Shown here in pieces: positions 43,166-52,875 of a stretch of DNA of 64,000 bases. The DNA is from Candidatus Obscuribacterales bacterium. Its GTDB lineage: Bacteria > Cyanobacteriota > Vampirovibrionia > Obscuribacterales > Obscuribacteraceae. The stretch spans positions 620,001 to 684,000 of the forward strand of contig JACKCM010000003.1 in assembly GCA_020634035.1 (NCBI GenBank). The letters are read 5' to 3'. Position 1 is the first letter of the stretch. Each line of letters opens with the position of its first letter. The notes under the pieces are model-generated. The model had not been told where the DNA came from and did no database searches. It saw nothing but the letters and a program-made list of their open reading frames with translations. The translations under genes were made by a program, and so were the position numbers.

Positions 43166-45196
43166 ATGAATCGCCCTATCAATATTTTCCTGAAAGATGT
43201 TAGTAGAGCAAACAGCGCTCTTTTAAGACATATACTGCTCACTCAGCCAAAACCCTATCGGCTCTTCAGCTTCGGCTCGGAAAAAGAGATTCTCGATTAT
43301 CTCACCCTGACAGCAGGGACTAATCCCAAACTGATGCCGGATGCTTTTGTCATCTCTCCAGGAATGGAAGACCCGAAACACTCTCTTCTTCTAAAGCACC
43401 TTGAAAAAGAGAAACGGCTCGATAGAAAGGCGATTGCCCTTACCCGAGAAGCCCAGGAAGAAAGAGACTATCCGGAAGATTACCAGGTAATTGCGTCACC
43501 CCTGAAAGAAGAAGAGGTCGAGAGCTTTCTGAAAGTACTGAGCCAGCTTCCACCTGCGGCAGAGGAGAGAAGTGAGGATGCCGCTTCTTCTGCCGAGCAA
43601 GCAGGCGAGAAAAAGCCCAGAAAGAAAGTTCGAAAAAATGGGGATGGTTACGAGAACGGCCAAGAGAAGGATGAGAGCAACGAAGAAAAGTTGCCCGGCA
43701 ATATGCGGGTGCTTCTGGTAGATCCAAATAAAGCCACCAGCGAATTGTTGAACCGATCTCTCGATAGATACCTGGGAGGCAAGTGCTTGCTAGAGAGTTG
43801 CCGAACTCTTAAAGAAGCCACCCGCCTGCTAAAGCGACAGAACTATGACGCTCTGGTTGCCGACCTCGATCTGCCCGATAGTGGCGGTATTGCCACGCTC
43901 AAGTCATTGAAATCTACCAGACCCGAGCTTGCCACCATAACCGTGGTCGCCCGGGGAGAAGAGACCGTCGGCGAGGAAACTCTTAAATTAGGGGCGCGAA
44001 AGTATCTGGTAAAAGATCCGGACAACTACATACCAAGTCTGACCCGCTCGCTCTATTCGACATTATCCGGCCACCCAGAGGACTCAACGCCTGAGCTGGA
44101 GCCGCATTTCGAAATCGGAGAAGCGCTGGATTCGGCACCATTTATGATGATCGCCATCGACCAGGATCTCAATGTACGAAACTGCAACGATGCCTTCTAT
44201 AGCCTCAGTCGCCTGGAGGAGAAAACAGTACTGGGCAGTTGCCTTTTTGCGATGCTGCCCGAGCTGAAAGTGCTGCCTCTGGCAAGAGTATTTTCTGATG
44301 GTAGAGCCTATCAAGACTATAGCTATAAACTGTCTAAAATCGGCCAGGGTCATTACCTGAATCGTTACTGGGACCTCTACGCCTGGCCTATGATGGAGCC
44401 TGGTCAGAAGAAACCGAGAGAGGTGTTTTTGATAGCCACCGATGTATCGAAGAGGGTGGAGAGCGAGCTTGAGCGCAAACATCTTTTCGCCGCCCTGGCC
44501 CACGACATTCGAAATCCGCTGCTCGGTATCAAAAATACTCTCGATGTGGTTCTCGGGGGCAATATCGGTGAGATTCAGCCGCCCCGACTGAAAGGCATAC
44601 TCTCTGCATTTCAGAAGAGCAATTATGGATTGCTGCTGATGCTAAGCAATATAGTAGATGTCTTCAAACATGAATCGACGACAGAAGTCTATCGCTTCAA
44701 ACCAGAAAGCATAGTGCGCATCGCTAGAGAAGTGGCTGCCGAAGTCGAAAATCTGTCCGGCAACGAGAGTGTCAAAATCTCGACTGATTTCGAAGACGGC
44801 ATTCCCGATATCAACCTCGACGAAGCTGCTATACGCAGGCTTTTCATGAACCTTCTCTTTAACGCGGTCAAATTTGCCGAGCCGGGCACCGAGATAAAGT
44901 TTGATATTTTCACCCGAGCTGCCATTGTAGTAATCCTAGTAAATAATAAAGGTCCTCAGATGGGCTCCGACAAGCTCGGATCGGTCTTTCGCGGCGTGAT
45001 GGAAACAGGCAGTATCAAATACGGTTCGGGTTTAGGACTCTACCTGTGCAGAAAAATTGCCGAAGCTCATGGTTTTACAATAGGCTGCCTTAACAAGAAA
45101 GAGAAAGGTACCAGTTTTGTCCTGGAACATGAGCTCGTTAGCGATACTTTTAAAGAGATTCACAGTAGCTTCTACCGAATCAAAGACTTGCATTGA
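43166..45196 (+). CDS. Hybrid sensor histidine kinase (REC-like, REC, PAS, HisKA, HATPase)
   Basis: A 676-residue soluble kinase. Residues about 1-120 form a receiver-like domain with no clear phospho-acceptor. A charged linker (about 130-180) leads to a receiver (about 180-300; Asp233 in ADLDLPDSG), then a PAS domain (about 310-430), HisKA with His446 (ALAHDIRNPLLG) and HATPase with N-box MNLLFNAVKFA and GSGLGLYLCRKI. It lies 7 bases after the NarL regulator and probably phosphorylates it. No membrane helix, so it senses a cytoplasmic signal. Confidence 0.92.
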   Translation: MNRPINIFLKDVSRANSALLRHILLTQPKPYRLFSFGSEKEILDYLTLTAGTNPKLMPDAFVISPGMEDPKHSLLLKHLEKEKRLDRKAIALTREAQEERDYPEDYQVIASPLKEEEVESFLKVLSQLPPAAEERSEDAASSAEQAGEKKPRKKVRKNGDGYENGQEKDESNEEKLPGNMRVLLVDPNKATSELLNRSLDRYLGGKCLLESCRTLKEATRLLKRQNYDALVADLDLPDSGGIATLKSLKSTRPELATITVVARGEETVGEETLKLGARKYLVKDPDNYIPSLTRSLYSTLSGHPEDSTPELEPHFEIGEALDSAPFMMIAIDQDLNVRNCNDAFYSLSRLEEKTVLGSCLFAMLPELKVLPLARVFSDGRAYQDYSYKLSKIGQGHYLNRYWDLYAWPMMEPGQKKPREVFLIATDVSKRVESELERKHLFAALAHDIRNPLLGIKNTLDVVLGGNIGEIQPPRLKGILSAFQKSNYGLLLMLSNIVDVFKHESTTEVYRFKPESIVRIAREVAAEVENLSGNESVKISTDFEDGIPDINLDEAAIRRLFMNLLFNAVKFAEPGTEIKFDIFTRAAIVVILVNNKGPQMGSDKLGSVFRGVMETGSIKYGSGLGLYLCRKIAEAHGFTIGCLNKKEKGTSFVLEHELVSDTFKEIHSSFYRIKDLH

Positions 45197-45211
45197 AAGA
45201 AATCGAAGGTT

Positions 45212-45940
45212 CTATTCGGTAAGATCCAACAGTGACTCTATCGTCATGCTGTCGTTGAAAACAACTTTGTCGTAATGATAGACGGAGCGGAGTGTGGAAT
45301 TTGTAGAAAAAGTTTCTTCAAACAACTCTTTCTCACCGCCCGTTTCCCTATGCATCAAAGTCATTACTTCTATTCTCTCCTTCCTTTTTTCATCACTTTC
45401 ATAAAATGTTTGATCCGATTTAACCAGGTTTCCTCCACTCTTATCTATCCAGATATCTACAGCGATTTCATCCAGCATTCCTGACAGATGGAAACAATAG
45501 CTACCATCAATATCTTCGTCACTTTTTCGCTCCACCGAAGCCAATCGAGCCAAGTTCAGTTTTAGCTCAGGCAACTGATCGGGTATCAGCAAACTGAGAA
45601 TAAATGGAAGATGCCCATCAGATACACCAGTATAGCTCGATATGGCTCCTACCAGATCCTTTTCTAGCCCAGTAGATAGTAACTCTCCATTTATCGACCT
45701 GAACAATCGCACAGTATCACCATCCGCCAGAACTATGTAATCCTGGCTGTTTCCATTGCTGGAAGACCGATACTTTGCTTTGATATAGCCTGGTCTCATA
45801 AACTGGTGCAAGAAAGTAATCTCAGGAATCTCTGGCATCCATTCTCCAACTTGCAGGAAACGCTCCATACGCCCCGAGTCACTGTAAGAGTTGCACGTAG
45901 AATATTTTTCAATCAAACTCGCCAATATTGTTTCGGGCAT
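45212..45940 (-). CDS. Hypothetical cytoplasmic protein, possible LolA-like (DUF2092-type) fold
   Basis: A 242-residue protein with no signal peptide. The opening YSTCNSYSDSGRM and the later alternation of short beta segments (YIVLADGDTVRLF, YCFHLSGMLDEIAVDIWIDK) recall LolA/RseB-like folds such as DUF2092. This assignment is weak. No clear ribosome site precedes the ATG. It is convergent with the histidine kinase gene. Confidence 0.6.
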   Translation of the reverse strand: MPETILASLIEKYSTCNSYSDSGRMERFLQVGEWMPEIPEITFLHQFMRPGYIKAKYRSSSNGNSQDYIVLADGDTVRLFRSINGELLSTGLEKDLVGAISSYTGVSDGHLPFILSLLIPDQLPELKLNLARLASVERKSDEDIDGSYCFHLSGMLDEIAVDIWIDKSGGNLVKSDQTFYESDEKRKERIEVMTLMHRETGGEKELFEETFSTNSTLRSVYHYDKVVFNDSMTIESLLDLTE

Positions 45941-46012
45941 GCTAAATCAACTTATGTAAGCCTACTCAGAATCAATCATAGCCTAAATTAAGTGGCAAAC
46001 ATATACCTCGAT

Positions 46013-46050
46013 CAAAAATGGAGGAAGGTCCACAATAGCGGACCTTCCTC
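46013..46050 (-). terminator. Rho-independent terminator of the RHS gene
   Basis: GAGGAAGGTCC (46021-46031) and GGACCTTCCTC (46040-46050) form a perfect 11-bp stem with an eight-base loop. On the minus strand it is followed by a TTTTT run, so it terminates the RHS transcript. Confidence 0.78.
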
Positions 46051-46104
46051 GAAAACAATATAGAACGATTCTTCCTAAATCAGTCAGTTACAAATGCAGA
46101 AAAA

Positions 46105-49100
46105 TCAGCAGATGTAACCCCGTACACACCTGACGGCTTTGCTACCACCCAAAAGACACTTCAGCAGGCAGGCCGCTAATGCAGCACCGAATTCACCGCT
46201 GCAAAGATTCGAACAGGTGCCACTGAGCTGACGGGAGCCCGAGCTGCCTCCCGGATTGGGCGACGGATCACCCTGGACCGGATAATACTGCTGCGGGAAA
46301 GCCTGATTGACCGGTGTCACCTGGCCGGTGGCGTCGTTGACAAAGAGAAGACCTCCAGCCACGCCACTCAACACCCTGTAGGTAACATTTCCATTGCAGG
46401 CACAACTGCCGGATCCGATCGCATTGTGCCCCGTCAGCATCGAAGATGAAGGCAATGCATCAAGACCCAGGGTGTGGGGGTAAATCCACTCCACCGCATC
46501 ATTCGGCGTACCCAGCCACAATCCCTCCCGTGGCCTAAATGCACAGGAACAATCCGCCGCCAGACCGAGCGGGTCGGTGAAGACGAAGGGACTGTTGCGC
46601 ACATAGGCATACAGATGGAGACCATCGGTGTAGCCTATCGGATCAGGCTGCAAGAAGCGCCCCAGAGAAGGGGCGTAGACTCGATGCTTGTAGTAGTAGA
46701 GTCCGGTTTCCGCATCGTAGCGCTGCCCGGTATATCCGAAGAGTGTGCCGCTCATCGAAGCAGACTCACCGAAAGGCGAGTAGGCATAGGTATTCTGAAC
46801 GACACCGGAGGCGTTGGTGATGGCGACAATGGACCCCATCTTGTCGTGATGCAGATAGGTGACATTGCCCGACGCATCCACCCGAATCAAAGGCTCGTCC
46901 AAATCAAGACCATAGACAAATCGATCTACCAAAGAGCCGGAGACCCCGTCGTACTGCGCAATCATCTGGAGCTGCGAATAGATGAAACGGGTCTTGGCAG
47001 AACCAACGGTCTTCTGGGCCTGGCGGTGCTGCGGGTCATAGACATACGAAGCACTGAGCCCGGTCTTCACAGCCGAGACTAGATGGTTCTCGGTGTCATA
47101 GCCAAAAGTCCAGACACCGTCACCGGTAAGGGCGCCGGCATTGTTGTACGAATAAGTACTGCCACCGACGCTGGGATACTGATTGACACCGTTTGCGGTG
47201 CCATAACTCTTGGTCCCACCAGAGGCCGGATGCCACATGAAAGCCGCGTTGTCCACATCCTGACCGGTGAGTTCGTGCACGGCGTTATAGCCGTACTCGA
47301 AGTCGACCGAAGAGCCGACAAAGCTCTGGGAGAGAAGGCTCAGGTCGTTATCGAGCTCGTATTCATAGTCGGTGACCACACCGTTGATGCAGGTCAAGCG
47401 GGTCCGACGAGAGAGCTTGTCGTAGGTAAAGGCAAGGGCGCTCGAGGTGGCACCGTTCAGCTTTACTGCCGAAAGCCGGTTGAGTTCGTCATAGACACGA
47501 TCAACATAGTAGCCATCGGGATAGGTCAGCCGGGTAACGTTGCCGTTGTCATCGAGCTGAAGCTGGACTTCCTTGCCATCCGGATACTTCTCTTTGGTCA
47601 TCCGGCCGGCACTATCGAAGAAGTACTCGAAGTTGCCGGTAGATGGATCGCCAGATACCGTCGGCTTGCTCGCTTTCTTCAGCCTGCCGGCAAGGTCGTA
47701 CTCCATGCTGACAGTGCCCTGTCCCTGAGGCGCCCGGCTCACCATGCGGTTAAGCACATCATAGGTGAAAGTGATCGTGTTGCCGCCTCTGGTCCGGAAG
47801 GTGAGCACATTGCCGTTGGCGTCGTAGGTCATCTCCTCGTAGGTCGCATCATCGAAGATGCGCTTCTTGAGCCGGTCGTGACCGTCGTACTCAAGATCGG
47901 TCTCGTTGCCGGAAGCATCGGTGACCGACGCTTTCAAACCGTTATCCGTGTAGGTAGCCAGTTGCTCGACATTAGATGCCGCATCGATGACTTTCCAGGG
48001 ACGGCTGGCGTCATCGTAGAGGAACTCGGTCAAGCGGCTGGCAGCATCGGTCCGCTTCCAGAGTCGACGCATGGTGTCATAGACATAGGACTCGGTATTG
48101 TTGCCCGGGTCTTTGAGGGTGGCGAGCTGGCCCTCTACCGTGTAGGTGGCGATAACTTCCTGCCAGGGATTGCCCGTGTCGCCGGTCTCACGGCTGGCTT
48201 TGGTGCGATTGCCATTGTCATCATAGGTATAGTTGATGACTGCGCTGAACGGTGTCGGCTCTTTGCGCTGGGTCACCTGCCGCCGCGCGTTGAAAGTAAA
48301 CTCGATCTTGTTGCCGCGCGGATCGGTGACGCTGACAACATTACCCACAGAGTCATAGGTATAGACAGTGGTCAGATCGAGACCAGAATCGTCATCGACC
48401 ATAGAGAGCAACACCTCGGTGGGGCTGTCATAGTTGAACTTGCGCACCACCCCGGTCTCGTCGGTGCGGGTCAGGACCTGGCCGCGAGTGTTGTAAGTAT
48501 AGGAAACCGTCGGGGTCGAGCCACCCACCGCCGGCTTCTGAACCGACAAGAGATTCCCTTTGGTCGAATCATAGTTGTAGGTGGTGGTATTGCCGAGCGC
48601 GTCGACCTCGGTTTTCACCTTGTTCCAGGTGCTGTCATAGGTAAAGGTCTGGACCAAATCGCTCAGACCGGACCCGGACTTTGCCTTGCGCCGGAAGGTA
48701 AGCACATTGCCTGCGGCATCATAGGTATATTCCTCGGAGTTACCTTCGGGATAAGTCACCTTGCTCCGCCGTCCAAGACCGTCGTACTCAGTCAGAATCG
48801 CCTCGCCAACCGAGTTGACGTCTTTGACCGGCTGACCGCGATGGTTGAAGTAGATCACCCTGTTCTTGCCTACCGGATTAACCTCCTCGCTACGAGGACC
48901 GGCGAAGTAATAGGTCCAGGTATTGAGGTTGGCGTCCTTCTGCTCTTTAATGCGACCGAGACTGTCATAGACATTGGTCATGATCGCCGTCGTGGGATTT
49001 GCCGGGTGATAGAGCTTGGTCATGCGCCCGGGTTCATCGTAGGTATAGGTGGTCGTTTTGGAGAGCGGATCGGTAGCAGAAGTCAAATTGCCGTCGGAGT

Positions 49101-51786
49101 CATAGGCGAAGCTGACACTACGGCCGGTGCCATCAGAAACGGAAGTGATTCGGTCTCCTGTGTAACTGAGGGTCAGAGTGCGACCCATGCCATTGCTGAC
49201 ACTGGTGAGCTTGTCTCCGGTATAGCTGAAGGTTACGGTGACACCGCTGGGATAGACCAGGGTGGTCAGCTTGCCTGTGCTGTCGAAATTGCCCTCGACC
49301 TTCTGAGCACTGGTGAATTCGAAGCCACCGGTAACCGCTTCAAGCGTAGCGGTGGAGTTGTAAGGCGTGACATAACTACCGTCGGGCAGCTTGACGAAAA
49401 GCTGGCTGCCTTCAGGGGTCGAGACCGTTACCGTGTTGCCGAAAGACTGATCGAGCAACCACTTATTTGCCAGAGCGACAATCACCCACTTGTCCACCGG
49501 CTTGGCCAGGTCTCGATAGAGATCGACAGTGATGAACATCTCTACCAGACCGGCAGCACCGGCGATGGGAGCACCAGACGCCATAGCGAGCAAACCGTCA
49601 TTGCTCTGGATCAGGCCGTAGGACAGATTGTGGGACCAGCCCAGACCAAGTGGTCCGTCGCTGAGCCTGGCACCGGAGCTGTAGGAGCGTCCGAACTCGA
49701 GCCGGTAAGGGAACTGCTGGCTGCCCACCGAAAGGTCGGTGTGGCTATAGGTATAGTCACCGGAATAGAGATCGATAGGATCCGGAGATACCGTCACCGT
49801 GGCAAGAGGCTGAGGCAGGAAGTTGCCGGATACACCGCGAACAGCCATGTCGATGGTGAGAGCAGCAGCCCCCATGCCACCCTGCAGTTGACCGCTGAAA
49901 ATGCCGACGGCACCATACCAGGGGCTGACTCCATAGAAGCCGTATCCTTCGAAATCTTCGACAGTGAGTGCACCGTCTTCCGGCAGGATGACGCGCCAGC
50001 CCCAGTTCAGATACCAGTTTTCGATATCGGTCAGAGCCTGGCTCGGATAGTTGGTCAGATTCGGCTTGACACTAGAGGCCCAGTTAGAAGAGGTACCGTT
50101 GTAGACCTTGAGACCGTTAACGATGGCATCATCGATCAAAGGACAGGTGCTGATACCGGCGATGTCGCCCGCCTGCTCGATGGCACCTGCCTCGAAAGCG
50201 ATACCATGCATAGCAAGAGCGGTGTCATTGGTATTGACGTTGTCCCAATCGTTGTCGAGCGCTGCGCTTGCCCAGAGGATGCCGCCGAGGTCGGTGAGGG
50301 GAGTATCGTAATAGCCCACCAGTCCGACCTGGTGGTGAAGCATGGTGCGACATTCGGTCATGCGGTTGAAAACGTCGCAGGCCCAGCTCTTTTTCGCGTT
50401 CCAGAGATGCCAGAGTACGGAGAGTCCTTCACCGAAGACCTCTTCCGAATCGTCGGCGGCGCCGTCGAAACTGCTCTGATCGAGCTTCTTGCGATGCACC
50501 TCGATCATGCTGCGACCGGCATTGCCCCAGGCTTGAGCGATCAGATAGTACTTGCCCGCCCAGACCGTCTGCCAGAAACTCTGATCGGCAAAGGTGGTCG
50601 GATAGGGGTGATCTACAGAAAGCAGCACCGAGTTCCAGGTGCCGGTGCCCTGGGCGCTACTGGTAGCGATCAGAGATCCATCGAGACGCAACTCTGCCTG
50701 GTTGCTGGTGTTGAAGAAAAGAGTGAGCCGCTTACCGTGAATATCTCTGGAGAAGAAGCTCACGTTGATGGTGTCATAGAGAACACCAAGGGTGGATTTG
50801 TACGAATCCGGAATGGCGGTCCAGGTCGTAACAGAGCTGGAAGGCTTCAGATACGAAAGCGAGGTGTTCCGAATAGTGCCGGTCGTGGCAACAATGGTCC
50901 TGCCACCAAGCAGGTCGTCCAGGGTGGCGTCGGGATTATTGCTCTTGATCCAGGAAACCAGATTGGCGGTGTAGTCATCCAGATCTCCGCGCAGGTTCGA
51001 GCGATGGATATTTTGAACATAGTCTGAAGTCACCGTGGCGCCGGACTTCGCATTGCTCAAGAAAGTGCTCTGACTGTAGCCCATGGCGGTGGCCAGGTTG
51101 ACCCCGGTGACATCATCATAGGTTTTTCTGGCCGGATCGAAGTGATAATCAGTACCAGAAATATTGACCTTGACCCAGACATGATTGAACTGAATCTTGT
51201 ACGCAGACCCGGTCCAGATCACGGTGTTGGGAATGCCGCCGGCAGAGAGCAGATTGCTGGCAGCCCAGATATTGCTCGTGTCGGAACCAAACCACGCCGA
51301 GGCATCAGCCTGGCTCAGCTCCAGTTCGCCGAACTGGAAGTTGGCGGTGTATCCGGCTTCGCGCAGAAGCTCAATCATGAGCTCTGATTGATCGAAAGAG
51401 TTGCCGAAGCCATCGACAAGGGTACCGAAGGCACCTTTCTGGCTGCCATAGGTAGGCAGCCACTCGATCTGATTGTGAACGAATTCGTAAATCAGATCGA
51501 CATCATCTTTGAGAGCCCGAGCAAGCTCTTCGATATCCGGAGCACCGGATACGGTTCCACTGGCAAACCCGGGCGCAATGGCAGACTGGACCACCACACC
51601 GGCCCCGGAGCCGAGATTTTGATTGCGCCTCGGCTTCCTGCCCGGCACTCGATGGATATTGGAAGGAACTTTTCTTCCTTCGATTTTAGGTCTGGCTGAA
51701 GCAGGGCTTATGGCGCCCTGTTTCTGAACGGCAACATTCCCGGGAGTCTGAACCTCGGGAGACTTAGGCTTTTGAGGAGTTGACAT
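46105..51786 (-). CDS. Large RHS/YD-repeat protein with transglutaminase-like domain and Cys-rich C-tail
   Basis: A 1,893-residue protein. Residues 1-65 are Pro/Lys-rich and disordered. Residues about 75-235 resemble a transglutaminase domain: His in FNHVWVKV and Asp in YHFDPA are kept, but the usual Cys position reads FDQSELM. A beta-rich region leads to YD/RHS repeats (about 700-1700) and the core signature GRFLQPDPIGYTDG...DPLGL ending near 1742. The last 151 residues are variable and hold ten cysteines, as expected for a polymorphic effector or toxin tip. No signal peptide is visible. AGGAGA precedes the ATG. Confidence 0.9.
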   Translation of the reverse strand: MSTPQKPKSPEVQTPGNVAVQKQGAISPASARPKIEGRKVPSNIHRVPGRKPRRNQNLGSGAGVVVQSAIAPGFASGTVSGAPDIEELARALKDDVDLIYEFVHNQIEWLPTYGSQKGAFGTLVDGFGNSFDQSELMIELLREAGYTANFQFGELELSQADASAWFGSDTSNIWAASNLLSAGGIPNTVIWTGSAYKIQFNHVWVKVNISGTDYHFDPARKTYDDVTGVNLATAMGYSQSTFLSNAKSGATVTSDYVQNIHRSNLRGDLDDYTANLVSWIKSNNPDATLDDLLGGRTIVATTGTIRNTSLSYLKPSSSVTTWTAIPDSYKSTLGVLYDTINVSFFSRDIHGKRLTLFFNTSNQAELRLDGSLIATSSAQGTGTWNSVLLSVDHPYPTTFADQSFWQTVWAGKYYLIAQAWGNAGRSMIEVHRKKLDQSSFDGAADDSEEVFGEGLSVLWHLWNAKKSWACDVFNRMTECRTMLHHQVGLVGYYDTPLTDLGGILWASAALDNDWDNVNTNDTALAMHGIAFEAGAIEQAGDIAGISTCPLIDDAIVNGLKVYNGTSSNWASSVKPNLTNYPSQALTDIENWYLNWGWRVILPEDGALTVEDFEGYGFYGVSPWYGAVGIFSGQLQGGMGAAALTIDMAVRGVSGNFLPQPLATVTVSPDPIDLYSGDYTYSHTDLSVGSQQFPYRLEFGRSYSSGARLSDGPLGLGWSHNLSYGLIQSNDGLLAMASGAPIAGAAGLVEMFITVDLYRDLAKPVDKWVIVALANKWLLDQSFGNTVTVSTPEGSQLFVKLPDGSYVTPYNSTATLEAVTGGFEFTSAQKVEGNFDSTGKLTTLVYPSGVTVTFSYTGDKLTSVSNGMGRTLTLSYTGDRITSVSDGTGRSVSFAYDSDGNLTSATDPLSKTTTYTYDEPGRMTKLYHPANPTTAIMTNVYDSLGRIKEQKDANLNTWTYYFAGPRSEEVNPVGKNRVIYFNHRGQPVKDVNSVGEAILTEYDGLGRRSKVTYPEGNSEEYTYDAAGNVLTFRRKAKSGSGLSDLVQTFTYDSTWNKVKTEVDALGNTTTYNYDSTKGNLLSVQKPAVGGSTPTVSYTYNTRGQVLTRTDETGVVRKFNYDSPTEVLLSMVDDDSGLDLTTVYTYDSVGNVVSVTDPRGNKIEFTFNARRQVTQRKEPTPFSAVINYTYDDNGNRTKASRETGDTGNPWQEVIATYTVEGQLATLKDPGNNTESYVYDTMRRLWKRTDAASRLTEFLYDDASRPWKVIDAASNVEQLATYTDNGLKASVTDASGNETDLEYDGHDRLKKRIFDDATYEEMTYDANGNVLTFRTRGGNTITFTYDVLNRMVSRAPQGQGTVSMEYDLAGRLKKASKPTVSGDPSTGNFEYFFDSAGRMTKEKYPDGKEVQLQLDDNGNVTRLTYPDGYYVDRVYDELNRLSAVKLNGATSSALAFTYDKLSRRTRLTCINGVVTDYEYELDNDLSLLSQSFVGSSVDFEYGYNAVHELTGQDVDNAAFMWHPASGGTKSYGTANGVNQYPSVGGSTYSYNNAGALTGDGVWTFGYDTENHLVSAVKTGLSASYVYDPQHRQAQKTVGSAKTRFIYSQLQMIAQYDGVSGSLVDRFVYGLDLDEPLIRVDASGNVTYLHHDKMGSIVAITNASGVVQNTYAYSPFGESASMSGTLFGYTGQRYDAETGLYYYKHRVYAPSLGRFLQPDPIGYTDGLHLYAYVRNSPFVFTDPLGLAADCSCAFRPREGLWLGTPNDAVEWIYPHTLGLDALPSSSMLTGHNAIGSGSCACNGNVTYRVLSGVAGGLLFVNDATGQVTPVNQAFPQQYYPVQGDPSPNPGGSSGSRQLSGTCSNLCSGEFGAALAACLLKCLLGGSKAVRCVRGYIC

Positions 51787-51919
51787 AGATTTCTCCTGTT
51801 TTCACGTTGATGAGAACGCCTGAGAGCCAGCTGCTTTTGCAAGCATCTTTTCGAGAGGGTAAGAATGAACTGGACACTTTCAGGCGGAAAGCGAATTTTG
51901 AAAAGCCGATTTCAGACAG

Positions 51920-52066
51920 CTAGCAGCCGCCGCCACTGCAAGAGGTGACTACGGAAGTGCGGTTGCCCATGGCGTCATAGTTGTAGGTAATGACTGTGCC
52001 ATTGGCAAAGGTGACAGTCTTCAGCCGACCGAGACTGTCATAGGTATAGGTTGCAGAATCGCTCAT
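51920..52066 (-). CDS. 48-residue YD-repeat microprotein
   Basis: A short gene just upstream of the RHS gene, same strand. It encodes one YD-repeat pair (YTYDSLGRLKTVTFANG and TYNYDAMGNRTSV), followed by a Cys/Gly tail ending SCSGGGC. AAGGAGA lies at a good distance before the ATG, so it is likely translated on its own. It could be the remnant of an RHS gene, a shell partner for the big protein, or an independent peptide. Confidence 0.55.
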   Translation of the reverse strand: MSDSATYTYDSLGRLKTVTFANGTVITYNYDAMGNRTSVVTSCSGGGC

Positions 52067-52576
52067 ATAGATTCTCCTTTTGTCTGTGTGTCTGGTGAAT
52101 CAGGCTCCGGAGAGCCCTATAAAAAATTGAATAGAGCACCGTATGTGCCTCCATTCGAAAACTTGCGAAACATCTGCGAACTGGTGATAGAAGATTCGTA
52201 GCATCTGTTTTGACTCTACTTCCCATCGGCAAACAGTCCACCACAGACACCCGAACGAGTGCGCAAAATATGCATGTAGTGGATCCAGGAGAGTCAGAAA
52301 GAACAGAGAACCTTCGAAAATGAAGAGAAACGGGAAGATGCACAAATTGTCAGGGATGAGCCGGCACTATTTCAGGGAAGCCTTATCCAGGCTCTCACCC
52401 AGAAGAGTGAAGGCGGATGACAAGCGGCAAGGGCAGAGAACTCCAGAGAGACAGTCCAAATAGGCAATTCCGCACCGGCACCAATAACGATGCCGATTTT
52501 TATCTTGAGCTAGCACCATTCGCGCAACCAGATAGGCAACCAATTTGATAGCTCTAATGGCATCCCAGGCGGCACA

Positions 52577-52595
52577 TCATCCCCGAGGGTGATGA
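52577..52595. repeat. Palindrome family member 1
   Basis: TCATC-CCC, a two-base loop, GGG-T-GATGA, a hairpin with one bulged base. Same sequence theme as the elements at 52676, 54398 and 61573. Confidence 0.4.
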
Positions 52596-52675
52596 CTTAG
52601 CTCCGTGAATTACCGGGACCAAAAGCCAGAATTCCGATAAAATCAAGAAATCTTAGGCTTGAACGAAACGGCGGC

Positions 52676-52693
52676 ATCACCCCGCGGGGTGAT
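52676..52693. repeat. Palindrome family member 2
   Basis: ATCACCCCGCGGGGTGAT, a perfect 18-base palindrome, about 180 bases before the PAS kinase start. Confidence 0.45.
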
Positions 52694-52875
52694 CAGCTAG
52701 TTGACGCTAGCGAACACGGCAGTTTAAGCTGATTTCAGGAGATGACAGCTCTCTACTGTAAGATTGGTAAGTACGATCATATAATCCTAAGAAGCGATTT
52801 ATTAGATCCGCCAAGCCGTGTATAGATAGTGATCAGATTGCAAAAGCGAGTAAAAGGTCAGCTCTTAAGAATTTC

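Larger units (their letters stand above)
52067..52875. other. Long intergenic region with dispersed palindromes
   Basis: No coding frame is convincing across these 809 bases. The region holds two members of the GGGTGAT-type palindrome family (see separate entries). It separates the RHS/YD-repeat pair from the PAS kinase, transcribed in the opposite direction, so both promoters must lie here, but no clear -10/-35 pair stood out. Confidence 0.5.

Noticed and set aside
47083..51027. A 1,314-codon open frame on the plus strand, antisense to the RHS gene
   Set aside because: It mirrors the RHS frame, has low-complexity Ile/Val/Gly/Arg composition, no ribosome site and no recognisable domain. Long antisense frames arise easily opposite codon-biased, repetitive YD-repeat sequence.
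52100..52345. Overlapping minus-strand frames in the long gap before the PAS kinase
   Set aside because: Aromatic-rich, no family, no ribosome site; treated as non-coding.
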